Notes: generated from the sequence alone by a model not told the origin. Shown: positions 22,500 to 30,713, counted from the first letter of the stretch. The stretch is 64,000 nucleotides of DNA from Vulcanococcus sp. (GCA_019264575.1 JAHUZV010000024.1:62001-126000), one strand, 5' to 3'. A program made the numbers and translations.

Positions 22500-23021
22500 T
22501 CAGGGCACGCAGTGGAAGCGGGTCATCAACAGGGTTTCTCGCGGGGGTGATCCGACGCGTTCCTCGCCGTTGTCATCGTCTGCGGCGCTGGTGCTGTGGT
22601 TTTGGCTCTGCAAGCGAGCGGCTTTGGCCAGGAAGCATTGCTGGTGGTATTCGATCAGATCGATGCCGAAGCACGCGATGAACTGAACGTTGGTTTCCGC
22701 AAACGAAGCCACCCATGGGCTCACCTTGGCGCTGAGGCCGCAATCTTTGATTTGCTCGCCGATCTCCTGGGATGGATCCTTCGACATCAGATCGCAGAGG
22801 CGATTGAGCCTGTACTCCAGGAGTGCCTGGTTGGCTGTTTTTCCTTTGTAGAGATCAAAAGCTGTTTCGATGTGCAGGATTGAGATTCCGAGCTGCTTGC
22901 TCAATCCTGGGATCGTGATCGCTTCGTTGTAGTGCTCTGAAAAGTAGTGAACGACAGTCAGGATGATTTTGTGCTGCTCGTAGCTTTCAAGTGGATGTGG
23001 GTAATGCAGAATGTTTAACAG
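22500..23021 (-). CDS. Short AraC-type HTH protein, apparent CTG start
   Basis: About 173 aa. Residues 20-60 (TVVHYFSEHYNEAITIPGLS, KQLGISILHIETAFDLYKGKT) are the first helix-turn-helix of an AraC domain. DCGLSAK...FAETNVQFIACFGIDLIEYHQQC is a divergent second one. The frame has no ATG, GTG or TTG before the domain: the first such codon, TTG 22904, would remove half of it. A consensus AAGGAGG lies 5 nt before CTG 23021, giving MLNILHYPHPLESYEQH. The C-terminal third is polar and disordered. Possibly an unusual start or a mutated ATG. Regulator of unknown target, in the island. Confidence 0.6.
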   Translation of the reverse strand: MLNILHYPHPLESYEQHKIILTVVHYFSEHYNEAITIPGLSKQLGISILHIETAFDLYKGKTANQALLEYRLNRLCDLMSKDPSQEIGEQIKDCGLSAKVSPWVASFAETNVQFIACFGIDLIEYHQQCFLAKAARLQSQNHSTSAADDDNGEERVGSPPRETLLMTRFHCVP

Positions 23022-23276
23022 GTGGTCCTCCTTCCTGCCTTCATTCTGTGCGCGGATCGCTCTTGCGGCACGCCCGCAGCTCTTTCTTCACGGTTGCTTG
23101 ATCAACCGACATCACGCCTGGAGACATTCTGCTGTTTCGCCTCTTTCTGCCGCGTTGCTGATTGCTCTCGGTAGTGTGGCGATGAGGGCGTCATGCTCCA
23201 CGGGAGATGAGGCAGGGCTTGAGACCCTGCTTTTTCTTGTTGAGCTCAACCCCCGCAATCTCTCTGTGCGTTGGCT

Positions 23277-23633
23277 TCAGCAAGCCTGGCGCACGGCGGC
23301 AGCTGTTTCCACGAGTTCAGCGCCAACGGTGGTTGTTCGGTGCTGTGAACGGCACCACGCCACGGTCGCCACATAGGAGGAACTGGTGCCGGGGTGATGG
23401 ATCGTCAGCCGCATTCCAGGTTCCAGCCCACTGACGGCCGCCAGGCAGAGCTTGATGCCGGATGGGCTGTAGTCGAGCACCTGGGCACAGCGAGAGCCGA
23501 ACACCTCACTGTCGACGCTCACATTCCAGGTGCGATGCAACGTCGAACGGGCCTCAGATCTCCGCTCGTCATGGATGTCCACTGGGGCCTCCGCTCTGCA
23601 GTCTTCTGTTTGTGCTCTAGTCCCGCTTGCCAA
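23277..23633 (-). CDS. PilZ-domain protein
   Basis: A 118-aa protein with a PilZ-like core: DERRSEARSTLHRTWNVSV, VLDYSPSGIKLCL (the D-x-S-x-x-G block), PGMRLTIHHPG, YVATVAWCR and TTVGAELVE. The N-terminal RR...R followed by the DYSPSG block corresponds to the RxxxR and DxSxxG c-di-GMP contacts, though the first motif is spaced loosely. The start is uncertain (TTG 23633 or GTG 23582; the latter removes a non-conserved leader). It could be an effector for the EAL proteins at 58-61 kb, which is inference from family only. Confidence 0.65.
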   Translation of the reverse strand: MASGTRAQTEDCRAEAPVDIHDERRSEARSTLHRTWNVSVDSEVFGSRCAQVLDYSPSGIKLCLAAVSGLEPGMRLTIHHPGTSSSYVATVAWCRSQHRTTTVGAELVETAAAVRQAC

Positions 23634-23748
23634 AGAAAAGCAAGAGAATTTCTGCTCAGCTCAGATCCCGGAGTTATCTTCATTGCCCCTCAATCGACCA
23701 CCTGTCCTCCGGATGCCGGGCAGGGATCTGAGGCTCGCTCAGCGCTGT

Positions 23749-23964
23749 TCAAGTGGCCTCGGCGCTGCTTGCAGGCCCCGGCTGATCGTGCTGATGCTTG
23801 CGCGCGGCGATCAAGCGCCTGGCAGGACCTGCCGCCACCTCACCCACGAGCACGGCGGTGCCGATCATCAGCAACACCCGTGCCGCGCTGGCAATCATGT
23901 GCAGCGCGATCTCTTGTGTGCTCATCACCTCGTGGTGGCTACTTTGGGCATTGGCGCGGGTCAT
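23749..23964 (-). CDS. Small one-TM hypothetical protein
   Basis: A 71-aa protein with ATG 23964 preceded by AGGGAGTGAGCC, a good ribosome site. A polar N-terminus of about 20 residues is followed by one TM helix (IASAARVLLMIGTAVLVGEVAAG) and a basic tail (PARRLIAARKHQHD). The basic tail after the helix suggests the C-terminus is cytoplasmic. The protein has no family I can name. It lies at the right side of the island near the transition to core genes. Confidence 0.5.
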   Translation of the reverse strand: MTRANAQSSHHEVMSTQEIALHMIASAARVLLMIGTAVLVGEVAAGPARRLIAARKHQHDQPGPASSAEAT

Positions 23965-24090
23965 GGCTCACTCCCTGATGAGCCAGTCCTAAGAACGCAG
24001 AGCCGGCAGAACTTTCCTTGCAGCGCCGATGCAGCAGTGAGATCGTCCCAAGCACGACTTGCTTGCTTCCGTCCCCGCCGCCGTGCGTGG

Positions 24091-24411
24091 ATGGACGTTC
24101 TTCTCCAGCGGATGACACCCGAGCTCGCCGCCTGCGTTCTCGAAGGCTTGCTGCTGCTCCACGAGGAGTTGTCGGTTGATCCCGAAGCGCCCTGGTATGT
24201 GGGCACGCCGGATCAAACCCAGGTGCTCCACGACGAGCTCTGGATCCTGGCCGGGGAGATCACACCAACCTCGAGTGCTGCCCTCGTGGCTGCCTGGTAT
24301 GCCGCAGGTCGCTCCAGCCTGCTGCCAGTGGCCTGCACGGGTGAATTGGTGAGCAGCCGGCATTTGTCGGCTGCAGACCCGTCCATCGCCTGGGCTGCGC
24401 AATCCGCCTGA
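24091..24411 (+). CDS. Hypothetical protein
   Basis: A 106-aa soluble protein: MDVLLQRMTPELAACVLEGLLLLHEELSVDPEAPWYVG, then QTQVLHDELWILAGEITPTSSAALVAAWYAAGR and a tail with CTGELVSSRHLSAADPS (only patterns are meaningful here). Composition is normal for this genome, with strongly acidic N-terminal helices. The in-frame open region continues 560 bp upstream but is unlike protein there, so ATG 24091 is chosen. It converges with the gene at 24427. I cannot assign a family. Confidence 0.55.
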   Translation: MDVLLQRMTPELAACVLEGLLLLHEELSVDPEAPWYVGTPDQTQVLHDELWILAGEITPTSSAALVAAWYAAGRSSLLPVACTGELVSSRHLSAADPSIAWAAQSA

Positions 24412-24426
24412 GCTCTGGCGGGCGTT

Positions 24427-24768
24427 TCAGGCCAGCAGTTGCAGGGTGGCTCGTTCGCTGCAGCGCAGCTGGGCCCGCACCGCCAGGTGGCCATCGCGGC
24501 GGCACCAGCGGAAGTGCTGCACCACGCCCTGCTGCCATAGCCATCCCTCAGCGCGGCCCTGGCGCTGGTCCCAGTGCCACTCGAGCAGTTCACTGGCACC
24601 GTGGCCATGAGCCCGCAGCGCTGCTCGCAGCTCCAGGCCCACCGGGGCGGGGCGCAGCCGATCGCAGCATTGCCCGAGCAGTTCTGGAGACAGCGGACGA
24701 TCAAGAACCCAGGCGCTAAGGCGCTCGAGCGCTGGTGCTAGCGGGCTGTTGCTGATCCCTTCGGGCAT
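24427..24768 (-). CDS. Conserved hypothetical protein, Trp/Arg-rich
   Basis: A 113-aa protein from ATG 24768 (MPEGISNSPLAPALERLSAWVLDRPLSPELLGQ). It has a helical first half and a beta-rich second half (LEWHWDQRQGRAEGWLWQQGVVQHFRWCRRDGHLAVRAQL) that looks like strands of a small barrel. An upstream in-frame start at 24876 adds residues overlapping the promoter region of the divergent gene at 24927 and is less likely. No named family is recognised. The base composition matches the core genome, so the island probably ends before this gene. Confidence 0.55.
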   Translation of the reverse strand: MPEGISNSPLAPALERLSAWVLDRPLSPELLGQCCDRLRPAPVGLELRAALRAHGHGASELLEWHWDQRQGRAEGWLWQQGVVQHFRWCRRDGHLAVRAQLRCSERATLQLLA

Positions 24769-24926
24769 GGAGCCTGCGCTGCTGTCTCCACCATGGAGGC
24801 GGAGGCGCGAAATCGGCAACGTTGCCGAAATCATTCGCTTCACCAATGCAGCGCAACGCCACCCGCCGCTGCTCACAGCTCAGTCGTGCGGCTCGCCAGA
24901 GTGCCACCAGTGTTGGAGCCGCGATC

Positions 24927-25220
24927 GTGCCCACCCGTGAGCAGATCCTGGCCGCTTCGGCGGGTTGGGTGGCTGTGGTGCTGAATGTGGTGCCGGGCCT
25001 CGGCGCCGGATACCTCTATCAGCGCCGCTGGCGGGCCTACTGGATCACCTCAGCCCTGGCCACGGCCTGGTTTGTGGCCGGTGCCGTGCTGGCTCAAAAC
25101 GCCGACGCGGCCGCTGAAGCCCAAAACCAACTGGTGGGGTTGATCGGCCTCCTGGTGTTGGCTGGGGTAACCGCTACAGAAGCGGGCTTGGCCGTGAAGC
25201 GCGTTCGCCAGAACGGGTGA
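24927..25220 (+). CDS. Small membrane protein with two to three TM helices
   Basis: A 97-aa protein starting at GTG 24927 (PTREQILAASAG), with GGAG about 9 nt upstream. The hydrophobic segments are WVAVVLNVVPGLGAGYLY, WITSALATAWFVAGAVLA and LVGLIGLLVLAGVTATEAGLA. VVPGLGAGYLYQRRWRAYW resembles the P-G-L-G-x-x-Y-x-x-R motif of small membrane proteins sometimes labelled TM2-like, which is only a resemblance. The double cupin follows after 10 bp and may be co-transcribed. Function unknown. Confidence 0.7.
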   Translation: MPTREQILAASAGWVAVVLNVVPGLGAGYLYQRRWRAYWITSALATAWFVAGAVLAQNADAAAEAQNQLVGLIGLLVLAGVTATEAGLAVKRVRQNG

Positions 25221-25230
25221 TGATCAACGG

Positions 25231-25905
25231 ATGAACCTGCATGGCGATTGGCGCCAACCGGTGGCGCTCCAGTCGGCAGAGCTGCCTTGGGTGGGCTCTC
25301 CTTCGCCCGGGGTGGAGCGGCGCCTGCTCGAGCGGATTGGCGATGAAGTGGCGCGGGCTACATCGGTGGTGCGTTACGCCGCGGGCAGCCGTTTTGCCCG
25401 GCATGGCCACGGCGGCGGCGAGGAGATCTTCGTGCTTGAAGGCACCATCGGGGATGACCAAGGCCTCTATCCCGCCGGCACCTACCTGCGCAATCCGCCG
25501 GGATCAGCCCACGCGCCCTTCAGCGAGAGCGGTTGCACGCTTTTGGTGAAGCTGCAGCAGATGCATCCCGACGATCAGCAGCGGGTGGTGATCGACACCC
25601 ACGCGGCCGCCTGGCATCCGGGCTTGGTTCCGGGTCTTCAGGTGATGCCCCTGCATGCCTTTGGCAGTGAACAGGTGGCGCTGGTGCGCTGGGCACCGGG
25701 CACCCATTTCCAGGCCCACAGCCATCCCAGTGGCGAGGAGATTTATGTGATTGATGGCGTGTTTCAAGACGAGCACGGCACCTATCCCGCCGGTAGTTGG
25801 TTGCGCAATCCACCGGGCAGCGTGCACCGCCCCTGGAGTGATGCCGGTTGCACGATCTGGGTGAAAATCGGGCACCTGCCGGCCACAATCTCGCCCTTTG
25901 GCTAG
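25231..25905 (+). CDS. Double-cupin protein, ChrR-like
   Basis: A 224-aa protein made of two homologous cupin units, about residues 35-115 and 140-222. Each carries the metal-site pattern H-x-H-x(4-5)-E-E-I: RHGHGGGEEIFVLEG in the first and QAHSHPSGEEIYVIDG in the second. Each continues with G-x-YPAG-x-x-LRNPPGS-x-H, which supplies the last His ligand. These motifs are those of the ChrR cupin of anti-sigma factors, but the N-terminal zinc-binding anti-sigma domain is absent. It therefore probably acts as a metal-dependent dioxygenase-like or sensor protein in the cytosol. It follows a membrane protein by 10 bp. Confidence 0.85.
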   Translation: MNLHGDWRQPVALQSAELPWVGSPSPGVERRLLERIGDEVARATSVVRYAAGSRFARHGHGGGEEIFVLEGTIGDDQGLYPAGTYLRNPPGSAHAPFSESGCTLLVKLQQMHPDDQQRVVIDTHAAAWHPGLVPGLQVMPLHAFGSEQVALVRWAPGTHFQAHSHPSGEEIYVIDGVFQDEHGTYPAGSWLRNPPGSVHRPWSDAGCTIWVKIGHLPATISPFG

Positions 25906-25929
25906 AGCGGAAGCAGTTGCCCTGATGCG

Positions 25930-26151
25930 ATGAAGGCTCTGTTGCTTGGTTTGCTGGTGCTGTCTGCTGCCCCCGCGGCGATGGCTCAACCGCTTCCACC
26001 TCCGCTGGAGCCAGCCCCGGTGGTGGCCGAACCCGCCCCCAACCCTGGTTTTGCCAATGATGTGGAGCTGGCCCTCGACGACCTCACCCGCTTGCAGTGC
26101 GGCCTGTTGGGATTGCTGTTGATCAACTCCCAGCCCTGCCCCGTGCGATGA
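25930..26151 (+). CDS. Small exported hypothetical protein
   Basis: A 73-aa protein with a classic signal peptide (MKALLLGLLVLSAAPAAMA-QPLP). A Pro-rich linker (PPPLEPAPVVAEPAPNPG) and a short helical end with two Cys (LQCGLLGLLLINSQPCPVR) follow. The mature peptide is only about 53 residues. The stop overlaps the ATG of a 31-codon gene (ATGA at 26148-26151). Role unknown; a membrane-anchored or lumenal accessory peptide is possible. Confidence 0.6.
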   Translation: MKALLLGLLVLSAAPAAMAQPLPPPLEPAPVVAEPAPNPGFANDVELALDDLTRLQCGLLGLLLINSQPCPVR

Positions 26152-26243
26152 ACCCAGAACAGCTGCAAAGCCTGCAGGTCTTGGCCTTGGCACTCGTGCC
26201 GGTGGTGTTGATCTGGTGGGCCTGGCTGCGGCTGTTGCGTTGA
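26148..26243 (+). CDS. 31-aa single-TM peptide
   Basis: A 31-codon frame coupled by an ATGA overlap to the preceding exported protein. It encodes a polar start (MNPEQLQSLQ) and one TM helix (VLALALVPVVLIWWAWL), ending RLLR. The Trp cluster at the membrane edge and the positive C-terminus fit a real small membrane protein with cytoplasmic C-terminus. Support is the overlap, the helix and the absence of any competing gene here. Function unknown. Confidence 0.5.
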   Translation: MNPEQLQSLQVLALALVPVVLIWWAWLRLLR

Positions 26244-26306
26244 AGTTGAGTCGCTGGGGCCATCAGATCTCACTGATAGGGTCCGGCCAGCGGGCGTGGT
26301 GATGCG

Positions 26307-27845
26307 TTGAACGTTTCCCTCAAGCAATGGTGGGACCGGCCCCACCGCGACATCCTCTCCGGATTGGTGGTGGCCTTCGCGATGATCCCGGAGGCGATCG
26401 CTTTCTCGGGCATCGCCGGCGTGGATCCGCGGGTGGGTCTGTTCGGGGCGTTTCTGCTGTCGGTGACGCTGGCGGTGGTGGGCGGCCGCACCGCGATGAT
26501 CACCTCCGCCACCGGCTCCACCGCCCTGTTGATGACCGGGCTGGTGCAGCAGGGCAATGGCCTGGGCGAGGGCATGGGCCTGCAGTATCTGCTGGCGGCG
26601 GGCATCCTCACTGGCGTGCTGCAGATCGCCTGGGGTTATCTGCGCCTGGCGCATCAGATGCGGTTCGTGCCCCAGCCCGTGATGGCGGGATTTGTGAATG
26701 CGCTGGCGATCCTGATCTTTCTGGCGCAGTTGCCCCAGCTGGGCCTGGATGTGTTCCACCCCGAGAAGGTGACCGTGCTCTCCGGCCAGCTGCCGGCGGT
26801 ATGGGGCCTGATGGCGCTCACCCTGGCGATCATTTATCTGCTGCCACGCTTCACCACCGCCGTGCCTTCGGCGCTGGTGGCGATCCTGATCACCACAGGC
26901 CTCTCGATCCAACTGGGACTGGAGATTCCCACCGTGGCCAGCCTCGGCACCCTGCCCGAGGGCCTGCCGCAGCTGGGCCTGCCCCAGGTGCCCTTCAACC
27001 TGGAAACCCTCGGGCTGATCCTGCCCACGGCACTGGCGATCTCGCTGGTGGGCCTGATGGAAACCTTCCTCACCCAAGACATCCTCGACGACATCACCGA
27101 CAGCTCCAGCCACAAGAACGCCGAGGCGCGCGGCCAGGGCATCGGCAACATCGTGAGTTCGCTCTTCGGCGGCATGGCCGGCTGCGCCCTGGTGGGGCAA
27201 TCGGTGATGAACGTGGGTTATGGCGGCCGCACCCGGCTGTCGACGTTGACATCAGGTGTGAGCCTGCTCGCGATGATCATGCTGGCCAGCCGCTGGGTGA
27301 ATCAGATCCCGATGGCCACGCTGGTGGGCGTGATGATCATGATTGCGATCAATACCGCCAACTGGGGCTCGATCAGCGGCATTCGCCGCATCCCCAAGAG
27401 CGATACGGCCGTGATGCTGCTCACCGTGGTGGTGACGGTGCTCACCCACAACCTGGCGGTGGGTCTGCTCTCCGGTGTGGCCCTGGCTGGCATCCTGTTC
27501 AGCCGCAAGGTGGCCAAGGTGATCGCGGTGAGCAGCGAGGAGCTGGCACCCGATCACCGGCTCTACCGCGTGCGTGGCCAGCTCTTCTTTGTGAGCAGCA
27601 TCTACTTCCGCCAGGGCTTTGAGCTGCACGAGCACCGGGCCCGCATCACCATCGATATGGCCGACGCGCACATCTGGGATCAGAGCGGCGTTACGGCTCT
27701 CGATCAGGTGATCCGCCGCCTGAAGTTGGGTGGCAGCGCGGTGGAGGTGGTGAACCTCAACCCTGAGAGCACCAACCTGTTCGCTCGTATTGGTGTGGCG
27801 GAGGAAGCCGGCGGTCGCGGAGGGGCGCTGGCGGCGGGACATTGA
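26307..27845 (+). CDS. SulP family anion transporter with STAS domain
   Basis: A 512-aa SulP permease. The N-terminal signature [35 protein letters not shown] and the [10 protein letters not shown] block are typical, followed by about 11-12 TM helices. A C-terminal STAS domain is at about residues 425-505 ([37 protein letters not shown]). Substrates in this family include sulfate, bicarbonate and others. The N-terminus differs from BicA as I remember it, so I do not call it a bicarbonate transporter. TTG 26307 is the only suitable start. It sits in the plasma membrane. A terminator follows the stop. Confidence 0.9.
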   Translation: MNVSLKQWWDRPHRDILSGLVVAFAMIPEAIAFSGIAGVDPRVGLFGAFLLSVTLAVVGGRTAMITSATGSTALLMTGLVQQGNGLGEGMGLQYLLAAGILTGVLQIAWGYLRLAHQMRFVPQPVMAGFVNALAILIFLAQLPQLGLDVFHPEKVTVLSGQLPAVWGLMALTLAIIYLLPRFTTAVPSALVAILITTGLSIQLGLEIPTVASLGTLPEGLPQLGLPQVPFNLETLGLILPTALAISLVGLMETFLTQDILDDITDSSSHKNAEARGQGIGNIVSSLFGGMAGCALVGQSVMNVGYGGRTRLSTLTSGVSLLAMIMLASRWVNQIPMATLVGVMIMIAINTANWGSISGIRRIPKSDTAVMLLTVVVTVLTHNLAVGLLSGVALAGILFSRKVAKVIAVSSEELAPDHRLYRVRGQLFFVSSIYFRQGFELHEHRARITIDMADAHIWDQSGVTALDQVIRRLKLGGSAVEVVNLNPESTNLFARIGVAEEAGGRGGALAAGH

Positions 27846-27849
27846 AATC

Positions 27850-27874
27850 GAAGGGGCCTCTCTCAGGCCCCTTC
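27850..27874. terminator. Hairpin between convergent genes
   Basis: The 10-bp stem GAAGGGGCCT / AGGCCCCTTC has a 5-nt loop and lies 5 bp after the SulP stop and before the stop of the convergent gene at 27883. The T run is weak on both sides, but position and strength suggest a shared terminator. Confidence 0.7.
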
Positions 27875-27882
27875 GCTAGTCC

Positions 27883-28545
27883 TCAGGGCATCCAGTCGGC
27901 TGGGGGCTCGGGCTTGTCGGTGTCTTTCAGCGACGGGAACAGCTCGCGGATGGCGCTGGTGATGCGGGCACGGGTGTCCTGGCGGAAGGCCTCAGCAGCA
28001 TCGGCGCTGAGCACCGGGTAGCTGGTGTCGGTGTTGCCGTCGCCGCGCAGCGGTTTCCAGCTGGTTTTCTCGCGCTGCTTCAGCTCTTCCAGCGGTGCCA
28101 CGAAATCAAAGTTGGCGCCGCGTCCGCGGGCTGCAGCCTGAGCCACCAGCTGCTCGCGGATCGGCAGCAGCTCCTTGGCCTTGAGCGTGTCGGGCAGGCC
28201 GAGCACCGGCTCGTAGTAATCGATGGCCCGCAGTTCCTCCTGCAGCACAACAGGCCAGGCGCCCACTTCGCCCTCGTTCACCGGGGCGGCTTGCATGGCC
28301 TCGAGATAGAAGGCCAGCCAGCGGTAGTGGGATTTGTCCTGGGTGCGCTTCTTTTCGGATCCCTTGGCCACAATCTTGGGCAGGGCGGCTTCGGCCTTGC
28401 GGAGGAACTGGCGGTCGTCGCGCTCAAGGTTGATCGCGCCCCAACGCTGGCGGTATTCCCACAGCTCCTCGTAGCGGCGCACGTCTTCAGCGCTCCAGCC
28501 CAGCTCCTTGAGTTCACCGGCGCGGTTGTTCTCGCTCTTCTGCAC
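27883..28545 (-). CDS. Conserved cyanobacterial hypothetical protein
   Basis: A 220-aa soluble, charged, mostly helical protein: ENNRAGELKELGW, SAEDVRRYEELWEYRQRWGAINLERDDRQF, then KGSEKKRTQDKSHYRWLAFYLEAM and a C-terminal LFPSLKDTDKPEPPADWMP. It is strongly reminiscent of a conserved Synechococcus protein, but no domain name comes to mind. GTG 28545 (QKSENNRAGE) is preferred to GTG 28569, which adds 8 odd residues. Divergent from cbiX; the 100-bp gap between them holds both promoters. No catalytic motif is seen. Confidence 0.75.
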   Translation of the reverse strand: MQKSENNRAGELKELGWSAEDVRRYEELWEYRQRWGAINLERDDRQFLRKAEAALPKIVAKGSEKKRTQDKSHYRWLAFYLEAMQAAPVNEGEVGAWPVVLQEELRAIDYYEPVLGLPDTLKAKELLPIREQLVAQAAARGRGANFDFVAPLEELKQREKTSWKPLRGDGNTDTSYPVLSADAAEAFRQDTRARITSAIRELFPSLKDTDKPEPPADWMP

Positions 28546-28647
28546 GCGTGATTGGCTTGCTAAGGGCACCCTAGGTGTTGGGTCTTCAGTGGCTGCTAGG
28601 GGTTTGACGGCCTTGTCCCGATAGGGTCACACCAGGCACAACCTCCC

Positions 28648-29853
28648 ATGAGCAACCCCGCGCCGCAGCTTGATTGCAACGCCGCCCTCAGCGCTGTGGA
28701 GGGTGGCCCGATCGGGGTGTTGATCTGCGGCCATGGCAGCCGCAACCGTCAGGCGGTGGGTGAGTTCGCTCAGTTGGCGGAGGGATTGCGGGCCAAGCTG
28801 CCCGGCGTGCCGGTGGAATACGGCTATCTGGAGTTCGCGCGGCCGATCCTGCGCGATGGCCTCGAAAGCCTGCAGGCGCAGGGCGTGAAGCGGGTGCTGG
28901 CGGTGCCTGGAATGTTGTTTGCTGCCGGCCACGCCAAAAACGACATTCCCTCGGTGCTCAATACCTTCAGCGCTGAATCGGGCTTGCGGATCGATTACGG
29001 CCGCGAGCTGGGGGTCGACCTGAGCATGATCCAAGCGGCTGGTGCCCGGATCCGCGAGGCCCTCGATGCCTCCGATGCCGCCGCGGTGGGCCGTGGGGAA
29101 GCGCCGGTGCCCCTCAGCGACACGCTGCTTGTGGTGGTGGGCCGCGGTTCGTCGGATCCCGATGCCAACTCCAACGTGTCGAAGGTGGCGCGGATGTTGG
29201 TAGAGGGCTTTGGCTTTGGTTGGGGCGAAACCGTGTATTCGGGGGTCACCTTCCCATTGGTGGAGCCTGGCCTGCGCCATGCCGTGAAGCTCGGCTTTCG
29301 CCGCATCGTGGTGTTCCCTTACTTCCTCTTCTCGGGAGTGTTGGTGAGTCGCATCCGCCAGCACACCCAGCTGGTGGCATCGGATCACCCGGAGCTGGAG
29401 TTTGTGGAGGCCAGCTACCTCGGCGATCACCCGCTGGTGATCAACACCTTCCTGGAGCGCGTGCAGGAGGTGGTGCGCGGTGAGACGCAGATGAACTGCT
29501 CGCTCTGCAAATACCGCGCTCAGGTGCTCGGCTTTGAAACCGAGGTGGGTGCCCCCCAGCAGAGCCACCACCACCACGTGGAGGGCTTGGTTGAGGCCTG
29601 CACGCTCTGCGAGCACGAGTGCACGGGGGCCTGCCAACCCGATGGCATCCCGATTCCGCTGGGTCACAGCCATGGGCACGACCACAGCCACGACCACGAC
29701 CATCACCACCACGATCACAACCAAAGCCACGACGGCAGCCACAGCCACGATCACGGCCACACCCATGCGCCGTATCCCCACGCCGACCACCCGCTGGGTC
29801 CGCGCACGCTTTACAAACCGCGGCCGAAACCGGAAGAGAACCCGGGGGTTTGA
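28648..29853 (+). CDS. cbiX: Sirohydrochlorin cobaltochelatase CbiX, long form with His-rich tail
   Basis: The 401-aa protein has two tandem CbiX units. The first has LICGHGSRNRQAV (metal-binding His); the second has VVVGRGSSDPDANSN, where Arg replaces the His. Residue about 280 starts MNCSLCKYR, the MxCxxC motif described for Bacillus megaterium CbiX as an Fe-S site. CTLCEHECTGACQP follows, then a His/Asp tail (HSHGHDHSHDHDHHHHDH and on) that probably stores or delivers cobalt. CbiX inserts Co2+ into sirohydrochlorin in anaerobic-type B12 synthesis, in the cytosol. Normal long-form length; no other cobalamin gene adjoins. Confidence 0.92.
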   Translation: MSNPAPQLDCNAALSAVEGGPIGVLICGHGSRNRQAVGEFAQLAEGLRAKLPGVPVEYGYLEFARPILRDGLESLQAQGVKRVLAVPGMLFAAGHAKNDIPSVLNTFSAESGLRIDYGRELGVDLSMIQAAGARIREALDASDAAAVGRGEAPVPLSDTLLVVVGRGSSDPDANSNVSKVARMLVEGFGFGWGETVYSGVTFPLVEPGLRHAVKLGFRRIVVFPYFLFSGVLVSRIRQHTQLVASDHPELEFVEASYLGDHPLVINTFLERVQEVVRGETQMNCSLCKYRAQVLGFETEVGAPQQSHHHHVEGLVEACTLCEHECTGACQPDGIPIPLGHSHGHDHSHDHDHHHHDHNQSHDGSHSHDHGHTHAPYPHADHPLGPRTLYKPRPKPEENPGV

Positions 29854-30191
29854 GCGACTCAATCGTCTCGGTTGCGGGCTGGTCGCACGAGACCCGCAGC
29901 CATAAGCCCTGCTGATCGTTAGCGGCATTCCACAGGATTGGAGTGGTTTCCACAGGTGGGTGGAATCTTTTCCACAGGCCGATCGCGCTCTGGAGCCGGC
30001 GCGGGCCTGTTCTGGGGATTGCGCCATTTCGTTCAGGGCGCGCTTGACAGGCTTCCGGCCATGGCTAGGGATGCTCCAGGGAGGGCTCTGAGCTGGAGCA
30101 GGTTGCTGGAGTGGCGTGCTGTCTCGCTGCGTCTCGGGGTGGTTTTGAGCGGAATGTGCTCCTTTGACGCGGCCCGCATCGGTGTGAATTG
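29854..30191. other. 338-bp intergenic region with phased TTCCACAGG repeats
   Basis: No gene is supported. TTCCACAGG occurs three times, at 29928-29936, 29948-29956 and 29970-29978, spaced 20 and 22 bp (about two helical turns). The third includes TTTTCCACA, the cyanobacterial DnaA-box sequence. TGGAATCTTTTCCA at 29961-29974 is palindromic. A TTGACA near 30046 with TAGGGA about 16-17 bp downstream could be a promoter for the DUF2811 gene. Confidence 0.55.
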
Positions 30192-30557
30192 ATGGCTGCA
30201 CCGACAGACGGAGATCGCTTGGAGCCTGAGCAGCCGATGCAACTGGAATCGAACCGCTTGGAAGGGATCGCACAGGCTGCTGCGGAAGCCTTCGACGCCG
30301 ACCGCGGTGCGCGCGATCACCTCAGCCGTTGCCTCGGCCAAGACGCCGCCACCGGTTCCTCTCGCATCAGCCTCGAGGCTGAGGTGCCTGAAGCCCTGTT
30401 TGATGGGATGCGCGCCTTCCTGAGCAGCCGCCCCGAGTGGGATCAATACCGTGTGATCACCTCAGCCCTTGCCGGTTTCCTGTTTCAGAACGGCTGCAGT
30501 GATCGCTGCGTGGCGCAGCACTATCTCAACGGCTTGTTCATGAAGCCGGGTGAGTAA
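30192..30557 (+). CDS. DUF2811 family protein
   Basis: A 121-aa protein whose C-terminal half matches DUF2811: ISLEAEVPEALFDGMRAFLSSRPEWDQYRVITSALAGFLFQNGC, then CVAQHYLNGLF. That is a strand and helices around the conserved E-x-P-E-x-L and W-D-Q-x-R. The N-terminal half is polar and possibly disordered, longer than in the minimal family. ATG 30192 is used; a TTG directly before it gives one extra residue. DUF2811 is a cyanobacterial family of unknown function with a ribbon-helix-helix-like look. The upstream gap carries repeated DnaA-box-like sequences. Confidence 0.8.
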   Translation: MAAPTDGDRLEPEQPMQLESNRLEGIAQAAAEAFDADRGARDHLSRCLGQDAATGSSRISLEAEVPEALFDGMRAFLSSRPEWDQYRVITSALAGFLFQNGCSDRCVAQHYLNGLFMKPGE

Positions 30558-30586
30558 GTCAGCCCGCGCTGAGAGCACACAAAAAA

Positions 30587-30607
30587 GCGGGAGTGCCGAG
30601 CTCCCGC
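30587..30607 (-). terminator. Terminator for the GMC oxidoreductase gene
   Basis: The stem GCGGGAG / CTCCCGC has a 7-nt loop. On the minus strand it is followed by six T, so it ends transcripts from the GMC gene 107 bp upstream. On the plus strand the T run is weak, but it may also help end the DUF2811 message. Confidence 0.82.
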
Positions 30608-30713
30608 CTGGTGTTTCTCCCTTGCCCGACCCGTTGAAAGGTCGCTTGCACAGTGTGCGGGGCCTAGGCGTCCGCCGATGTGGTGGTTGACACCAAAGCG
30701 CAGCCCGCGTCAG

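Noticed and set aside
26327..27622. 431-codon frame inside the SulP gene
   Set aside because: It is a shifted frame of the transporter with Gly/Pro/Arg-rich nonsense composition.
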